Shown here: one piece after another, positions 1 to 10,989 of the stretch | Numbering within the stretch: position 1 is the first letter of the stretch | How the letters are laid out: each line of letters opens with the position of its first letter | Assembly (NCBI GenBank): GCA_002150815.3 | Contig: NDFF03000398.1 | Span: 496,001 to 560,000 of the forward strand | Direction: 5' to 3' | DNA from: Grammothele lineata | Lineage: Eukaryota; Basidiomycota; Agaricomycetes; Polyporales; Polyporaceae | Length of the DNA stretch: 64,000 nucleotides | Position numbers and translations under genes: made by a program | Notes under the pieces: generated by a model | Seen by the model: only the letters and a program-made list of their open reading frames with translations | What the model was told of the DNA's origin: nothing | The model's database searches: none

Positions 1-702
1 AATCCTGTGCGAACAAAGGATGCTTTGCCCTACGACCAGGGTTCCCGCATCCAGGAACGTCCGCAGTATCGGCACACGGGACGCTGAGCTGCGAGTTCCA
101 GGCGCCTCTTGTCCGGAGTCTCCGAGTCGGTCGGGCTTCAAATTCGGTGGTAGGATCCGTGTGCTCACCTGCGCACACGCACATCCCGCAGTTTTTTCGC
201 AGCACAATATGGCACGTCCCAGACATGACGATGTGACGACTCGTGTCGATGGAACTTGACGAGCCCTTCAATTTGTGTGGCACATCAAGCTCCTGATAAT
301 CTTGCAACCTATGTTACGTAGTTCGACGCTGCGAACTACTTCTCAAGATCGAAGGTGTTTCGTTCGATGGATGAGAACAGCAAAGAGGAGCTTCGAGAGG
401 ATGAGCTGTGTCGTTAAGTTTTGTCGTCATCGCAGATCGAACGCTGGCCTCGATTGCCAGCCACCGGAGGCAGTGCCGCTTCGGCGTCTGAGTCACTGAG
501 GGCGGCACCGGCTCCGAGCGGCTCGGGGACCGGTCGCTGTACCAACCTACGCACGCGTCGGAGTCAACTCACGCAAGACGGTGCTGCAAGCTCGACTAGC
601 TGGAAGCCTTTGACGGGTACATGGCGTATGTGGCTGCAAAGCCAGAAACTGCGCGGTAGCTGCGGCGCGCGCAGGTACGTGCTACGTCCGCAATGGTACG
701 TA

Positions 703-739
703 TGATCATCTACTCAAATGTCAATGAAGTAGATGATCA
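703..739. repeat. 12-bp perfect inverted repeat (hairpin)
   Basis: TGATCATCTACT at 703-714 is exactly inverted at 728-739 with a 13-nt loop between them. It lies in non-coding DNA about 490 bp upstream of the Ser-rich gene. A short direct repeat (CAAACTT twice) follows at about 744. It could be a regulator-binding palindrome or a small transposon scar; nothing else in the sequence decides. Confidence 0.5.
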
Positions 740-1053
740 CGCTCAAACTTCAAACTTCAAGCTCTACATCACCCGAAGTTCAACCAAGCGATGAGCAGCC
801 GGTGCTCACGATGACTCGACCCATCGAACGGGAAGTGCCTGACACTGACAGGTGACTCCGCCGCGGGGAGCACAGCTGTGTTCCCCGAGGCTGGGGCGGA
901 CCCTGGGCGCGGGGTTAGCTGGCACGAACGGCGTCAACGCGCGACGTGGGAGCGGCTAAGTCATGCGCATCATCGACCCTCGCCCGCTTCGCGATCGGAG
1001 TGGAACCGCAGCGCTTGCGTTCGAATCGCCTTTGTGTGCGAGGGCGGCGGGGG

Positions 1054-1059
1054 TATAAA
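1054..1059 (+). promoter_or_regulatory. TATA box of the Ser-rich gene
   Basis: TATAAA in a GC-rich context (GGGTATAAAGG), 175 nt upstream of the ATG at 1229. The leader between them is rich in C and A (ACC/CAC tracts), as is common in efficiently translated fungal mRNAs. A consensus TATA box suggests strong or inducible transcription, which is inference. Confidence 0.6.
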
Positions 1060-1228
1060 GGGTGGCGTGTCTGGGCCTAGGGGAAAGCAGAACTTCACCC
1101 AACCCAGCTACTACCACCTCGAGCTTCACTCGAACTAGCACCGCACCGCACAAGTGCCTCTCCTACCAGCACAGCTGCCCATCATACCAGCTACCATCAT
1201 ACCTCACCCAACCACCACTACCACCACG

Positions 1229-1732
1229 ATGCCCGCGAGCACCTCCACCTTCCCATCCACACCCTCCACGCTCTCCGTCGCGAGCTTCTCGAGCTCTTCA
1301 AGCAAGAGCTCGTCCGCGCCACTCCGGTCCACCCCCATGGCGCCCGCGAAAGACTACGCGTCCGCGTTCGGCGCGCTGCAGACGCAGTACGGTTTGGGCG
1401 TCGCGTCGTCCGTCAGCCCCGCGCCTGCGTTCACGTCCTCATCGTCATCATCCGCACCATCGTCATCGTCCTCGTCATCCTCGTCCTCGTCGTTCCTGAA
1501 GAAGTGGCGCAAGTCAAAGAAGTCCCAACCCGCGCCCCAGTCGTCGCAGGAGTCCCAGTCGGAGGAGGCCCCCAGGAGCGCTCCCGCTGCGTCGACCTCT
1601 TCCTCAGAAGACCAAAGCAGCGCGCATAGATTCGAAGACGCGTTCGGCGCGCTCTCGTCGCGCTACGGCTTCAACGGCGGCGCGTGGTCTGCCCCCTCAA
1701 AAGCCCCGCGGGGTGACTCCGCACGGAGATGA
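1229..1732 (+). CDS. Small Ser-rich protein with two FGAL..YG motifs
   Basis: A single-exon frame of 167 aa. The longer open frame begins at a GTG, so the ATG at 1229 was chosen; it follows an AC-rich leader and a TATA box at 1054. No signal peptide or membrane segment is visible. The protein is mostly low-complexity Ser/Pro/Ala, including a run of about 20 Ser codons near the middle and a basic patch (KKWRKSKKSQ). Two related motifs stand out, one in the first half (AFGALQTQYGLG) and one near the C-terminus (AFGALSSRYGFNG). They share the core AFGAL-x2-x-YG and look like an internal duplication. I do not recognise the family. It is probably an intrinsically disordered protein whose conserved AFGAL..YG elements are short binding motifs. 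The repeated motif in an otherwise degenerate sequence is the main argument that the frame is real. Confidence 0.65.
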   Translation: MPASTSTFPSTPSTLSVASFSSSSSKSSSAPLRSTPMAPAKDYASAFGALQTQYGLGVASSVSPAPAFTSSSSSSAPSSSSSSSSSSSFLKKWRKSKKSQPAPQSSQESQSEEAPRSAPAASTSSSEDQSSAHRFEDAFGALSSRYGFNGGAWSAPSKAPRGDSARR

Positions 1733-2588
1733 GCATCAAGAGTAGGGAGTGGGGCGGGCGCGTGTGCCCGGATGCCACGGAGACGGGTGTTGTTGTTTCG
1801 CAAAAGTTTATGATTTGTCTCGTGTTTTAATCTGCCTGACGTCGGCTCTCAGTATTCAGTAATAGTGCATACGCATGCGACATGTGCTGTTGTTCTGTAC
1901 CTTACGTTCGGACGGGGAGGTGTGCTTAATGCGTACGATATATGTCTTTGTCTGCTATTCCCTAGCGCGATCGTGCAATGATACATGGAGAGCGCGCGGA
2001 AAACGCGCGACGCGAGGTCTATCGCCTGACAAATCCGCCATCAGTACGAACGCCCCCAAACATCGACATACCCGAAGAAATGACTCACCTCCCAACACCC
2101 CGTGCCCTCGAACTGGGCGTGAACACGAGAGTCGAGAACCAGATCGGACACGCACGATACACGAGTCTGGGATGTTGCTGAGATGCACACAGGACACGCG
2201 CACACGTGACCGTTCGTCTCACGTCATCATCCCATTGCCGTGATGGAACACCGACTGTCGACGCCGCCCAACAGCCCGGCTGGGCCGCGCGACGACGAGG
2301 CCCCCTGACGCAGGCTGGTATCGTACATACACGAAACTCGAGGTAAGCTGTAGGAGTACACGCCGCGCAGCTGCGGGAGATAAAGAGATAAAAAGGTGGG
2401 GAGAAAGCGAAGGGGAGGAGTGGAGGTGGGGGCACACGTGGTCGAAAGGAACACGCGAGCGGAGAGGATGTCGGGGGTCGAATCGGGAGTGGAGGTGGGG
2501 GTGGGGGTGGAGAATCAGAGAAGAACAAGAAGAAAGAAGAAGCAGACACGGTCCGCGGGAGCTCGCGCGCGGCCCTGGGGCCCGCGGC
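1733..2588. other. Convergent 3' flanks, no gene seen
   Basis: This lies between the stop of the Ser-rich gene (+) and the stop of the 7TM gene (-), so it should hold both 3' UTRs and terminators. A G-rich run of GGAGGTGGGGGTG-type repeats lies near 2489-2512. The open frames here are low complexity and unsupported. Confidence 0.55.
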
Positions 2589-4332
2589 TCACCGCCGCCA
2601 GAACATCCAGACGCTTAGGATGTCCTGTGGTGCGCATGTGTTAGTAGCTGTAGGAGGGGGATGAAGAGGGGAGGAGTGGGCACACCTTTTGCGTGCCGAA
2701 CACGAGGAAGGCGATCACGGGCACTGTAGGGTGGACACGCGAAGTTAGCGTCGAGGTTCTTAGCGCGCATATACCCACCCCCGCGCTCGCCCGGAACGCA
2801 TACAGGGACGCAAAACCCAGAAAACTCGCAGCGCCGAGCAATGCAAGAACGATGAAGGCGGGACTCACTCAACCCAATGATAATATTCCCCGCAAAGTAC
2901 GACACGTTCGCGAGGAAGACGAACGAGCAGGCGATGCCGACCACGCACACGAACGAGAAGATCGCGACGCGGAGGAGCAGGTTGAACGGGATCTGGCCCG
3001 GGTGGTCCGACCCGCGCAGCGCGCGCCAGTTCTTGTAGAGCATTACTGCGATGTAGACTGTGCGTTGAGGGGAGAGAGAGGGAAGAAGGGAGGAGGGGTA
3101 GGGGAGGTCAGATGGCGCAAGGGGGGCGGGGAGGGATGGGGCTCACCGTCGAACACGATCATGATGAGCAGGATCGCGGCGACGACCGCGGCAGTGATGC
3201 TCCCCCTGTGTGCACCGTGACGCGCACGCAAAAGTGGCAGCGAAGACAACATTCCCGTCAGACGTCACACCAAAGAGATGAGGGAAGGAGCAGGACTTAC
3301 GGGCCCTTACTGCCATTGGCGTCAATGGTGCAGTACACGAGGTGGCCCGCGCGCTCGACGGACCTGGGCCGCAGCGTGCCGATCTGCAAGTGACAGGAAT
3401 TCCGAGATGTCGGTCTGGGGTGCGCAGTAGGTTAAATAGTGCTAAAGGGAAGACGTACCACGAGGATCCCGACGATGAACCCGAGCCACGCGACCCATGG
3501 CGCGAGCAGGAGCTGTAGAGGCGCACCTAGCGCGTGAGCGTTCGATCTTAACGCTACACGCACACACGCGCGACGGGAAGAAAGGAAAGGGAGAACTCAC
3601 GAAGGTGCTCACGAAGCAGTCGCGCGCGCTGCGCCCCTTCTGTGGTGGGGGGTACAACGCCGTCTTGAGCGTGATCCAGAGCTGGAGGACGAGCGCGAAC
3701 GTCGACATCGCCACGCTGGTTCCGGACGCCCAGGTGGAATGGTGCGAGGAACGCGCATATAGCGAGTGAGCGGGGCCTGGAGAGGGATAGAAAGGCGGAG
3801 GAGACTCACAGGACGGGCGCAGCGTAGATCAGAGATGCCTGTGTGAGGCAGAGCGGGAATGCGGGGGGCTCGGAGCGTGTTTGCTGTCCTGAGATCGCAC
3901 TGTCGTGTTCGCGCGTGGTTGAGCAAATGAAGACAGGAGAAGAGACGGGGGAAGAGACGAAGAAAAATAGGCAAGAAAACTAGACTCACAGAAGGGTGTA
4001 GGAGACACAGTAAACGAGCCATGTAATGCAGAAGTTGAGCCACGTAAAGTGCCTATACACCTTCGGCGCGAAGATTGCAGTAAGGAGGACTGCGAGGAGG
4101 CCCGCGGCGCCCAGGAACTGGAAGGTCAGGAAAATCTTGACTTCGGTGAGGTCCTGCACGCGAGAAAGGCAAGCGGCGCAGCGGAGGTAAGTAGTGTGAA
4201 GACGACGCGGGAAGCAGCCGATCGCGTGAAGCGAAGGGCGAGAGGGAGACGTACCACGGGTCCGCCTCCGGGAGGAGGAGGCCCTGGGGGCGGGGCCGTC
4301 GCGTTTACGCTCGTAACGTTGAGTCCGGACAT
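2589..4332 (-). CDS. Fungal seven-transmembrane protein
   Basis: Ten exons give a 301-aa protein: 4332-4255, 4153-3990, 3899-3810, 3715-3601, 3512-3459, 3383-3301, 3205-3147, 3057-2869, 2723-2686 and 2624-2589. All phases agree and every border is GT..AG. A short outer N-terminus has two N-glycosylation sequons (NVT, NAT) and a Pro-rich stretch. About seven hydrophobic segments follow, among them FLGAAGLLAVLLTAIF, LLLAPWVAWLGFIVGILV and VVAAILLIMIVF. The diagnostic pieces are FTWLNFCITWLVYCVSY, SGQQ, FPLCLTQASLIYAAPVL, MLYKNWR and FLVFGTQ, with the short C-terminus ending WMFWRR. This layout matches a large, receptor-like family of uncharacterised 7TM proteins in mushroom-forming fungi. Ligand and coupling are unknown. 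The last intron has a near-ideal branch site (CTACTAAC). Confidence 0.85.
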
Positions 4333-5472
4333 GACGTGAGCTTGAGGGATCCTCTAGGAAACCCGGATAGACTGGCGGGGTGAAGGAGTGTAGGGGAGCA
4401 GGAGCGAGGGCGGGGGTGCGCGTCGAGCGAGCTCCAGACCAGCCGGAAGAAAAGAAGAAGAAGAAAGGCGAGACGAGCTCGAGGAAGAACGAAGAGAGAA
4501 AACCAGCCTGTGCGCCGCCGCGGGCTGGACGCGCGAGGAGTGGGGAGGAGGAGATGGGGGAGACGAAGGAGACGGAGGGCGTCTGGTGGCGGGAGGAAAG
4601 GGCGAGGGCGGGTGCGGGGCGGTCCACAGCATTTCAGAGGCCATCATGGGTATTCGCAACGACGGTTGGTCCGGGCAGCCCTCGAGCGGAGCAGCCAGGA
4701 GAGCAAGAGTGTCTGAGGTGCGCGTCTGGCAACAGTGCATGATGGCAGACATCAGATGATGCTCGTCCCGCCTTCGATGGAGGCAGTACCTGATCCTCGC
4801 AGGCGCCCGTCTTCCTCCTCCTTTCGTCCAACCAAAAGGCTATATCCTGCAGTCTATCACGACGTCCTCGCCTTCCTGTCTTCCTCGCTCGGGACCGCGC
4901 CCTTCATTTCGAGGCAATCGCTGTTTGTGCTGTCTTCTCTTGCCCGTACATCACTCACACGGCAGATCCTGTCTAGCTCTATTTCGGGTACGCATATTCT
5001 TTCGTGCCCGTACACTCCCATGACGTTACGGTCTCTAGTGATGTTCACCCATGTTGACAGTTGGTCTTCTCGCGTTCTCTTGTGAACGGGCCTCGATTGT
5101 CATGAGGACCCAGGTCAACTCGACGGTGAAGCAACATTCAATCGCACCGCATGAGACCGTTCTCTCCGGCGGCCATCCACAACCTGCAACAACGCGCACC
5201 ACTATGGCCGGTGATGCAGCAGGAGGAATTGTAAGAGCTTCCATTCCACGAGCATATGAGAACAAATAGTTTCAATCGAAGTCGCGAGCCGCACGGGGGC
5301 AACCAACACGCTCGAGAGTCGAGCACTCTTTGCCGAGGATCAGTGGCGCACCTCTCTTGAACCACCCGCCACGCGCGGCATCACAGCAGCACATATACGC
5401 ACCTGCGTCCTGCGCAACTACGTGCCATCTCTCTCTCGAGCCGAGGCCTCCCAATCAAATATCGCGCACAGC
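4333..5472. other. Promoter side of the 7TM gene, no gene seen
   Basis: This region lies between the start of the 7TM gene and the 3' end of the next minus-strand gene. It contains purine-rich and pyrimidine-rich tracts near 4440-4580 and a TATATCC element near 4850. Open frames here show no conserved motifs. Confidence 0.5.
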
Positions 5473-6324
5473 TCATCCGCCCTCCCGTCCCGGCTCCGAA
5501 CCATCTTCACCCGCAGCGCCCTCCGAATCCGAGACCTCGCGCGCCCTCGACGCGTCCCGGTCCCACTTGATCACCACCATTGGCACCAAGTCCCACATCT
5601 CCCTCAAGCCCGCCTGCAAGATCCGCAGCGTCATCAACGCCGCCGTGAGCTGGCCTCCCGCGGCAGCCTCGAGTGCCCGCCGCTCGACGCGCCACCCCGC
5701 CTCTGCGCCCACGCTAAGAGTTAGAGACGCGCTCGAACGCCCGAGGAGGGCGACGTAGAGGGGGGCGATGAGAAGAGCGAGCTTGATCGTCGTCGCGCCG
5801 TCGTGGAGGAGCGACCACCCGAACGCGCCGTACCGTACCTGCACGCTACCACTGCTCGTACCCCTCACCCCCGCCGCCGCCGCCACCACGACGTCCGCGC
5901 GCGACGGCCGCGCGGACCCGCTTCCGCCCCCGCCCCCAACAACGACGACCCCAGGGCGGCGTATGTCGGTGCGGAAGAGCGCGAGGCAGGCGAGCACGGC
6001 GAGCGCGGTGGGCGCGTAGCACACGAGCGCGCAGCACGCGCCGACGAGCGCGCTCGCGAGCGGGGCGGGGTACAGCGCGTACACGGGGCGCGCGGCCGTG
6101 AGCGCGAAGCGCGTGCTCGCGTGCGAGGCGAGGGCGCAGAGGAGGGCGAAGGCGCAGAGGAGGGAGAGGGCGGTGAGCAGGGAGGAGGTCCAGGAGAAGG
6201 ACGAGGGGGAATCTGAAGGATGGGTGGCGGGAGGTGGGTCGCCAGGGGGCAGTGGGGGGTCGCCAGGCCCTGGTGGGTCGGTGTTCTCGGGAGGGGGGCG
6301 GCGGGTGTGGGGGACGTTGGCCAT
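5473..6324 (-). CDS. Integral membrane protein, unknown function
   Basis: An intronless 283-aa frame that starts at a true ATG (6324) and ends in TGA at 5475-5473. The first 40 residues are Pro-rich and cytosol-like (repeats of PPG, PGDPP). A block of hydrophobic segments follows: SLLCAFALLCALASHAS, ASALVGACCALVCYAPTA with the adjoining ALAVLACLALF, and a later TIKLALLIAPLYVALLG. Between them is a low-complexity Gly/Ser-rich loop. The C-terminal 100 residues are amphipathic and contain an acidic tail. I see at least four membrane spans and no enzyme motif. Being intronless is unusual in this window. The frame is kept because the hydrophobic periodicity is consistent and the minus strand is open throughout. 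I do not recognise the family. Confidence 0.6.
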   Translation of the reverse strand: MANVPHTRRPPPENTDPPGPGDPPLPPGDPPPATHPSDSPSSFSWTSSLLTALSLLCAFALLCALASHASTRFALTAARPVYALYPAPLASALVGACCALVCYAPTALAVLACLALFRTDIRRPGVVVVGGGGGSGSARPSRADVVVAAAAGVRGTSSGSVQVRYGAFGWSLLHDGATTIKLALLIAPLYVALLGRSSASLTLSVGAEAGWRVERRALEAAAGGQLTAALMTLRILQAGLREMWDLVPMVVIKWDRDASRAREVSDSEGAAGEDGSEPGREGG

Positions 6325-7087
6325 GGTTTCGGGGTGGCGGTGTTTTGTACGGGGGGCGGGAGGCGTACCTGGTATACGCGCGCAGGGTTGATATTCGGTG
6401 TGAAAAAGGGAGCCTAGGATTGCGCTGTGGTGCCACTTTTGTGGACAACAACGATAGGGAACGCAGTCGTGAGCCCTGCAGGATATGCCTCGCTGTATGC
6501 GGGGACGCCTTGTGTCAGATACAGTCCTTCCAAGATACCTTCCAATCCGAGTATCCTACTCTTCCTCGATGGAGAGTGTTGGAAGCGCCGCTGTCCTAGT
6601 ATTGACAGGCGGTGGGTGCCTACAAGGCGTCGACATTGGTGAGCTCCTCGACTTTGAAGGATCGACGCAACGCCACTCACCTAGCGTACCCTCACGCGAG
6701 TCAAATATGGGAATATGCCGCTGGAACGCTTGTGGACGAGAAGGTGGACCCAACCGGCGGCTACTAGGATGCGGGGAAGATGGTAGGTGCCCACGATGTG
6801 GTCGCGAGGCGTCCACCGCGTGGACGAGAGTGGGAGGAAAGGGCAAGAGGCGATGACGTCCCGGCCCGCACCTTAACTCTAATAACGGCGCTTGCTGCAC
6901 TTGACGCCACCACGCCCACATTCTCCAGATATTGACTCAGTGAGGTGATGCAGGGTGACGCCAAATGGCCTGCGATATCTTCTACGCATGCAATACTCCG
7001 CGGGCCCCAGAATGGGTACAACACAATATTCCATAATCATACATGAGCTAGCTGAACTGGATGAGTATCACCCCGACGACGCTCTGC
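6325..7087. other. Intergenic: P450 3' flank and membrane-gene promoter
   Basis: This holds the promoter of the membrane-protein gene, next to 6325, and the 3' flank of the P450 whose stop is at 7088. No open frame here shows domain-like sequence. Confidence 0.5.
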
Positions 7088-9276
7088 CTACACATCCTCG
7101 CAGTACGACATCAACATCTCCCTCAACTTCTCCGCCTCCACCCTCGGCGTAAAACGCAAAACAAACGGCTTGGGGTGTGCCAGTGCGCCATCGTGAATTG
7201 CCATCGAGTCGATTGGGTGCGCAGGGTCCATACTAATATCGAACGACCACAATACAAGCGCGGTGTTGATGAAGAGCGAGCGATCCGCGAGGTGCTGCCC
7301 GGGGCATATCCTATCACAAGGTACAACCCAAGCACGCCAAGCGTCGCGATATACGATATGAGAGACACACAGTGGGTGAGTCTATGCACGGAGATTGAAC
7401 ACTTGGCACTTACCTCCGCCCGAATCCCCAATTGAAGAACTTCAAGTCCGCCCGCGGCTGGCCCGCCTCGTCCAGCCAGCGCTCCGGGCGGAAGTTTTCT
7501 GCGTCAGGGAAGACGTCCGGGTCCCTCCCAATCGCCCTGCGCAGCGCGAACGTGGGGTCATGCATTGCCCGGCCCTGGCGGGGGCACGGTGTGGGCTTAC
7601 CAGTGACATCCGAGAACTTCGGTCCCTGCGGGGATCACATAGTCTTTCTGCATGGGTGAGGCGTCAGAGGTAGCGGACTCAGAGACCACGGATGAGAGCG
7701 CACCCATACGATATCTTGCGTTGCTGCGTGTGAGATTCCTGTGGTCATCGTTCGTCAGATATACCAGTTTGAGCGCATACATACAGACACTCGGATAGCC
7801 TACCTTGTAGCGTGATAGGCCTCCACCTGTACACTTCCTCGACGTACGCCCACACCTCCGGTAGCTTCTCTCGGTCGGCAAATGTTGGTACTTTACAAAT
7901 GGTCAGCCCAACAGCAAAAGCCTGGGAACATCACGCACGTCTGCTACGACCCACGACCGCGTCGATTTGGGCCTGCACTCTGCGCTGCGCTTCCGGGTAC
8001 AGTGCGGACGCCATCGTCATAAACGCGAGCGCACCACCGGTCTGTGCAGGCCCATACAAGTCAGCCGAACGCCGCACTCCAAACGCCCGACGCGGGCTAA
8101 ACATGCGGTCAGACGTACAGTATCAGATCCAGCACCAAACATCGACCCCGCGAGGTACGCTAGCTCGTCGTCGGAGAGGCCCATCCCCTCCTGCCTCTCG
8201 AGGAGGTACGTCACGAAGCACGGCTTTGCCTCGTTCTTCGCCTGTTTCTCTGCGTGAGCTACACCTACGCTTCCACCGGAGAACATCCCACGACTCACCA
8301 TCTTATCCCGCACACCCTGCACCTGCTCCCTATACAACCTCAACTCGTCCCGGTGGAATCCCTTGAGCTCCCCCGCGAACCACGAGATGTAGCGCAGGAG
8401 AGGAAACGTGTCGACGGCGTACGCCCCAGGGAGGAGCGCCTTCCCGAGGCGCGCGGTAGTCTGGTTGATCGCGCGGACGTCCGCGTCTGCGTACCTCGAG
8501 CGCGAGGTTTTGCCGTAAGTGATCGTCATGATCACGCTCGCTGCGTACCTGCGTGCCGCGTCCTTCAGCAATGAAATCGCAGAAGCCACAAGAGCCTATA
8601 GCACGATGGCAGAAGGAACACTCACGTCCGCGCATGCTCAACATGCCTCCCCGGCTCCTCCAACAAATCCAACACATACCTCGCCGCCGCCCGCGCCTGG
8701 ATCGGCTGGTACGTCTCCGCCCGCGCGGGCTGCAGCATCGCGTGCAGCGCGCCCCTCAAGCGGCGCAGGCGCGCGCCAGCGCCGACGAGGAGGATGCGCA
8801 TGCCTTGGGAGATGAGCTCCCCGGCGGCGACGCGCCGGGGTCGGTCGGAGAGGTGGGAGGAGTGGGTGAGCATTATTTCTGTGGCGGCCTGTGTGTGTGT
8901 GGAGGGAGGGGGTGTTAATGGGGTGAGAGGGGGGAGGAGGGGAGGAGAAGGATGGGCGTACTGCGTGCCCGGTGATGATGCAGACCAGGCGCGAGCCGTA
9001 ACGCAAGCTGAAGATGGGCCCGTACGTCTTCCCCAGCTCCGTATAGTATAGATGCGCGCTGAGCATGACGATAAGCTCACGCTAACCTATTCACGAAGGA
9101 AAAAATGGCGCGCACTGAGATGGCGGAAGCTTGTTCCCAAACAACCAATGGCCAGGCGGACCTGGAGGGAGCCGCCCTGCGTACTTGCGCGCGCGCCAGG
9201 CGGGCGCGCCCACCAAGATCGAGGCAACGAGGAATGCGGCGATACCGAGGAGCAGCTGTAGGGCAATGTCAGACAT
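7088..9276 (-). CDS. Cytochrome P450 monooxygenase (first copy)
   Basis: Eleven exons give 505 aa: 9276-9116, 9058-8962, 8888-8626, 8548-8299, 8247-8119, 8041-7939, 7890-7804, 7738-7704, 7647-7601, 7536-7414 and 7310-7088. All phases join cleanly. An N-terminal membrane anchor (about residues 5-25) is followed by the Pro-rich hinge LPPGPPGHWLFGN. The I-helix motif AGSDT is at residues 296-300, the K-helix ExxR at E353-R356 (EVYR), the PERF-type segment is FRPERW, and the heme loop FNWGFGRRICPG has the ligand at Cys434. All catalytic elements are intact. It would be an ER-anchored, CPR-dependent monooxygenase. Similar mushroom enzymes are often labelled O-methylsterigmatocystin oxidoreductase-like by homology, which says nothing about the true substrate. 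It is not closely related to the P450 at 14.7 kb. Confidence 0.9.
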
Positions 9277-9330
9277 CGTGAGATGTGGGGAGGCGATCGC
9301 GCAGAGACAGCCCTCCGCGGGGACTCCGCC

Positions 9331-9340
9331 TTATGTATAG
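9331..9340 (-). promoter_or_regulatory. Possible TATA element of the first P450
   Basis: CTATACATAA on the minus strand lies 55-64 nt upstream of the P450 ATG at 9276. Position and composition fit a weak TATA box with a short leader. This is inferred from placement only. Confidence 0.35.
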
Positions 9341-9890
9341 GTGGGAGCGCCTCTATGTTCCCGTGGGTGGTAGAGCGAATTGACTTCGCAGAACGGCATT
9401 GGTCATGAGTGCGTCTTAGTATAAATTCATAGCGCACGCCCGACGTGAGCTTCTCGTGGCCCGGACTCTGTAGAAAATGTGATATAGCCAAGGAACTGGC
9501 TGGGGATGAAGAGGTTTAGTACCTAAAGTTCGCTCACCGAGTTCGGAAACCGACTTACTGAAACGTTGGCCGCGCTAGGACCTCATCGCGCTTCTAGCAC
9601 GTGGCAAAAGGCATCGCGGGCAGATGGTGGAGAGCGAAAGCAGCATAAACATAGCTTCAAAAGGGCATGGAATGCTCATACTACAATTTTGCGACTGAGG
9701 AAAACGATATCACAACACCTGTCTCCTACATAGCACGCAGCCCGACCGACGCGCCCGCCGTACGCGACGTAGCCCCGGTATGCCCTCTGATGCCCTCCAA
9801 ATCTCCGCGCGGTCGTCGTCTCGAAATGTGAACGCGGAGGCCGGGTCGCGGCGGCGTCGACTGCTGCTAATCGCTGGGCGGACCGCACGC
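9341..9890. other. Intergenic between P450 and eS10
   Basis: This is the upstream flank of the P450 and the 3' flank of the eS10 gene (stop at 9891-9893). I see no gene here. Confidence 0.5.
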
Positions 9891-10458
9891 CTACTCGCGG
9901 GGCGCACCACGGCCAACACCAGCGAACTGTGGCCGGAACTCGCCGGGGGCACCACCCTCCTTCTTCCGGTAGTCGTCGCGGTCGCCGCGGGGAGCCCGGT
10001 ACGCGCCCTCGCCGCCGGGGCCACGCACCTGCGCCGGGCGAGGGGGGCGAACGGCCTTTTTGTGCGTGGAGGGGACAATCTCGGTCGGAAGGTTCAGCCT
10101 GAGGGAATTACGGTAGACCATGAGGGGGTGTTGTGGTAGAGCATGAGGGGAAGGACGTACCACTCGCGGAGGTAGTCAACGCCCTCGGGGGTGAGGACGT
10201 AGTAGTACCACTGCCAGGAGAACTGGGTCTTGACGAGACCCTTGGAGGTCAGGCTCTGCATGGCCTTGATGACTTCGAGGTTGGGCACATCGAGCTCTTC
10301 GTGCTTGGGGGCGTTGTAGTCCTTCTTGGCGACCATCACGCCCTCTATATATACACAGAAGAGGATCGATCAAGCACCTCAGGAGAAACGAGGAAGAAGC
10401 ACGAACCCTTGAAGAGGGACTCGTAGATGATGCGCCTGTGGGGCTTCGAAATGATCAT
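9891..10458 (-). CDS. RPS10: 40S ribosomal protein S10 (eS10)
   Basis: Three exons give 147 aa: 10458-10407, 10344-10161 and 10098-9891. The N-terminal plectin/S10 winged-helix domain is very well preserved: [19 protein letters not shown], then [41 protein letters not shown] and [14 protein letters not shown]. The C-terminal tail from about residue 100 is basic and Arg/Gly-rich, as in fungal eS10. The protein sits in the head of the small ribosomal subunit near the mRNA entry side. The first intron uses an unusual donor (GTTCGT), but the family sequence forces this junction, because the codon for Glu in LFKEG is split G|AG. It is divergently arranged with the LRR gene, so the roughly 530 bp between them probably form a shared promoter. 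Confidence 0.96.
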
Positions 10459-10989
10459 GCTGGGCGAGTTGAGGGCTTTGGGTGGGAAGCTGGGGGACGA
10501 CGCAGGGCTTGAGCTCTATTCATGATAGAAGCAGACGGACATGATACTCACTGCGAGACGTTCGTCGCACTTTCTCCGGCTGGAAGGGGAGTCGTCAGTC
10601 CGTCATCCCACCAGCTCGAGTCCACCAGCCCAAGTCATCCAAACCTCCACCCGTCCATCCAGCCAAATCCCACCAGCCGATACCGCCCAACATCTCCCAA
10701 TACCGTCCTACAGCATCATAACGATGGAATAGACACTCACGTTGGCGTGTGGGGGCGGCGAGGGCCTTGCTAGAGTCTTGAAGTCCGAGCGGGAGCGATA
10801 CGGGCAGTCCTCGCAGCCTGATTTTCGGACGAGCATGGGCGCTATTCCGCCACGTGGAGTAAAGACGCTCGTCCAGGGCGGAATGTGAGCGCCGGAGCAC
10901 GCGACGGACGCGTTTATGGGCGTCTGTGAACGAAGCTTGCGGACGAGTCCGTGAAGCTCTCCGAGTCTCCTTGTACTCTGCTGTCTCTC
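10459..10989. promoter_or_regulatory. Shared divergent promoter region of eS10 and LRR gene
   Basis: A 531-bp gap separates two divergent start codons. It has a pyrimidine-rich stretch (CCAGCC/CATCC runs) near 10600-10700. On the minus strand there is a GTGAGTATC donor-like site near 10550, which may belong to a 5' UTR intron of the ribosomal gene. No further reading frame is supported. Confidence 0.4.

Larger units (their letters stand above)
1..1228. other. Upstream region without a supported gene
   Basis: No coding region could be supported here. The short open frames overlap each other, lack plausible splice sites and resemble no family I recognise. The right part is the promoter and 5' leader of the Ser-rich gene that starts at 1229. 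A perfect 12-bp inverted repeat lies at 703-714 and 728-739 and is listed separately. Confidence 0.6.

Noticed and set aside
2085..2549. 154-aa minus-strand frame after the 7TM gene
   Set aside because: Pro/Ser low complexity, begins downstream of the 7TM stop and has no splice support.
3299..3311. Alternative donor GTAAGG in exon 6 of the 7TM gene
   Set aside because: It gives the wrong phase for the next exon. The GTAAGT ten bases further restores the frame and the conserved membrane segment.
5846..6451. 201-aa minus-strand frame overlapping the membrane-protein gene
   Set aside because: Arg/Pro-rich frame-shifted shadow. The other frame gives clear membrane segments and starts at ATG.
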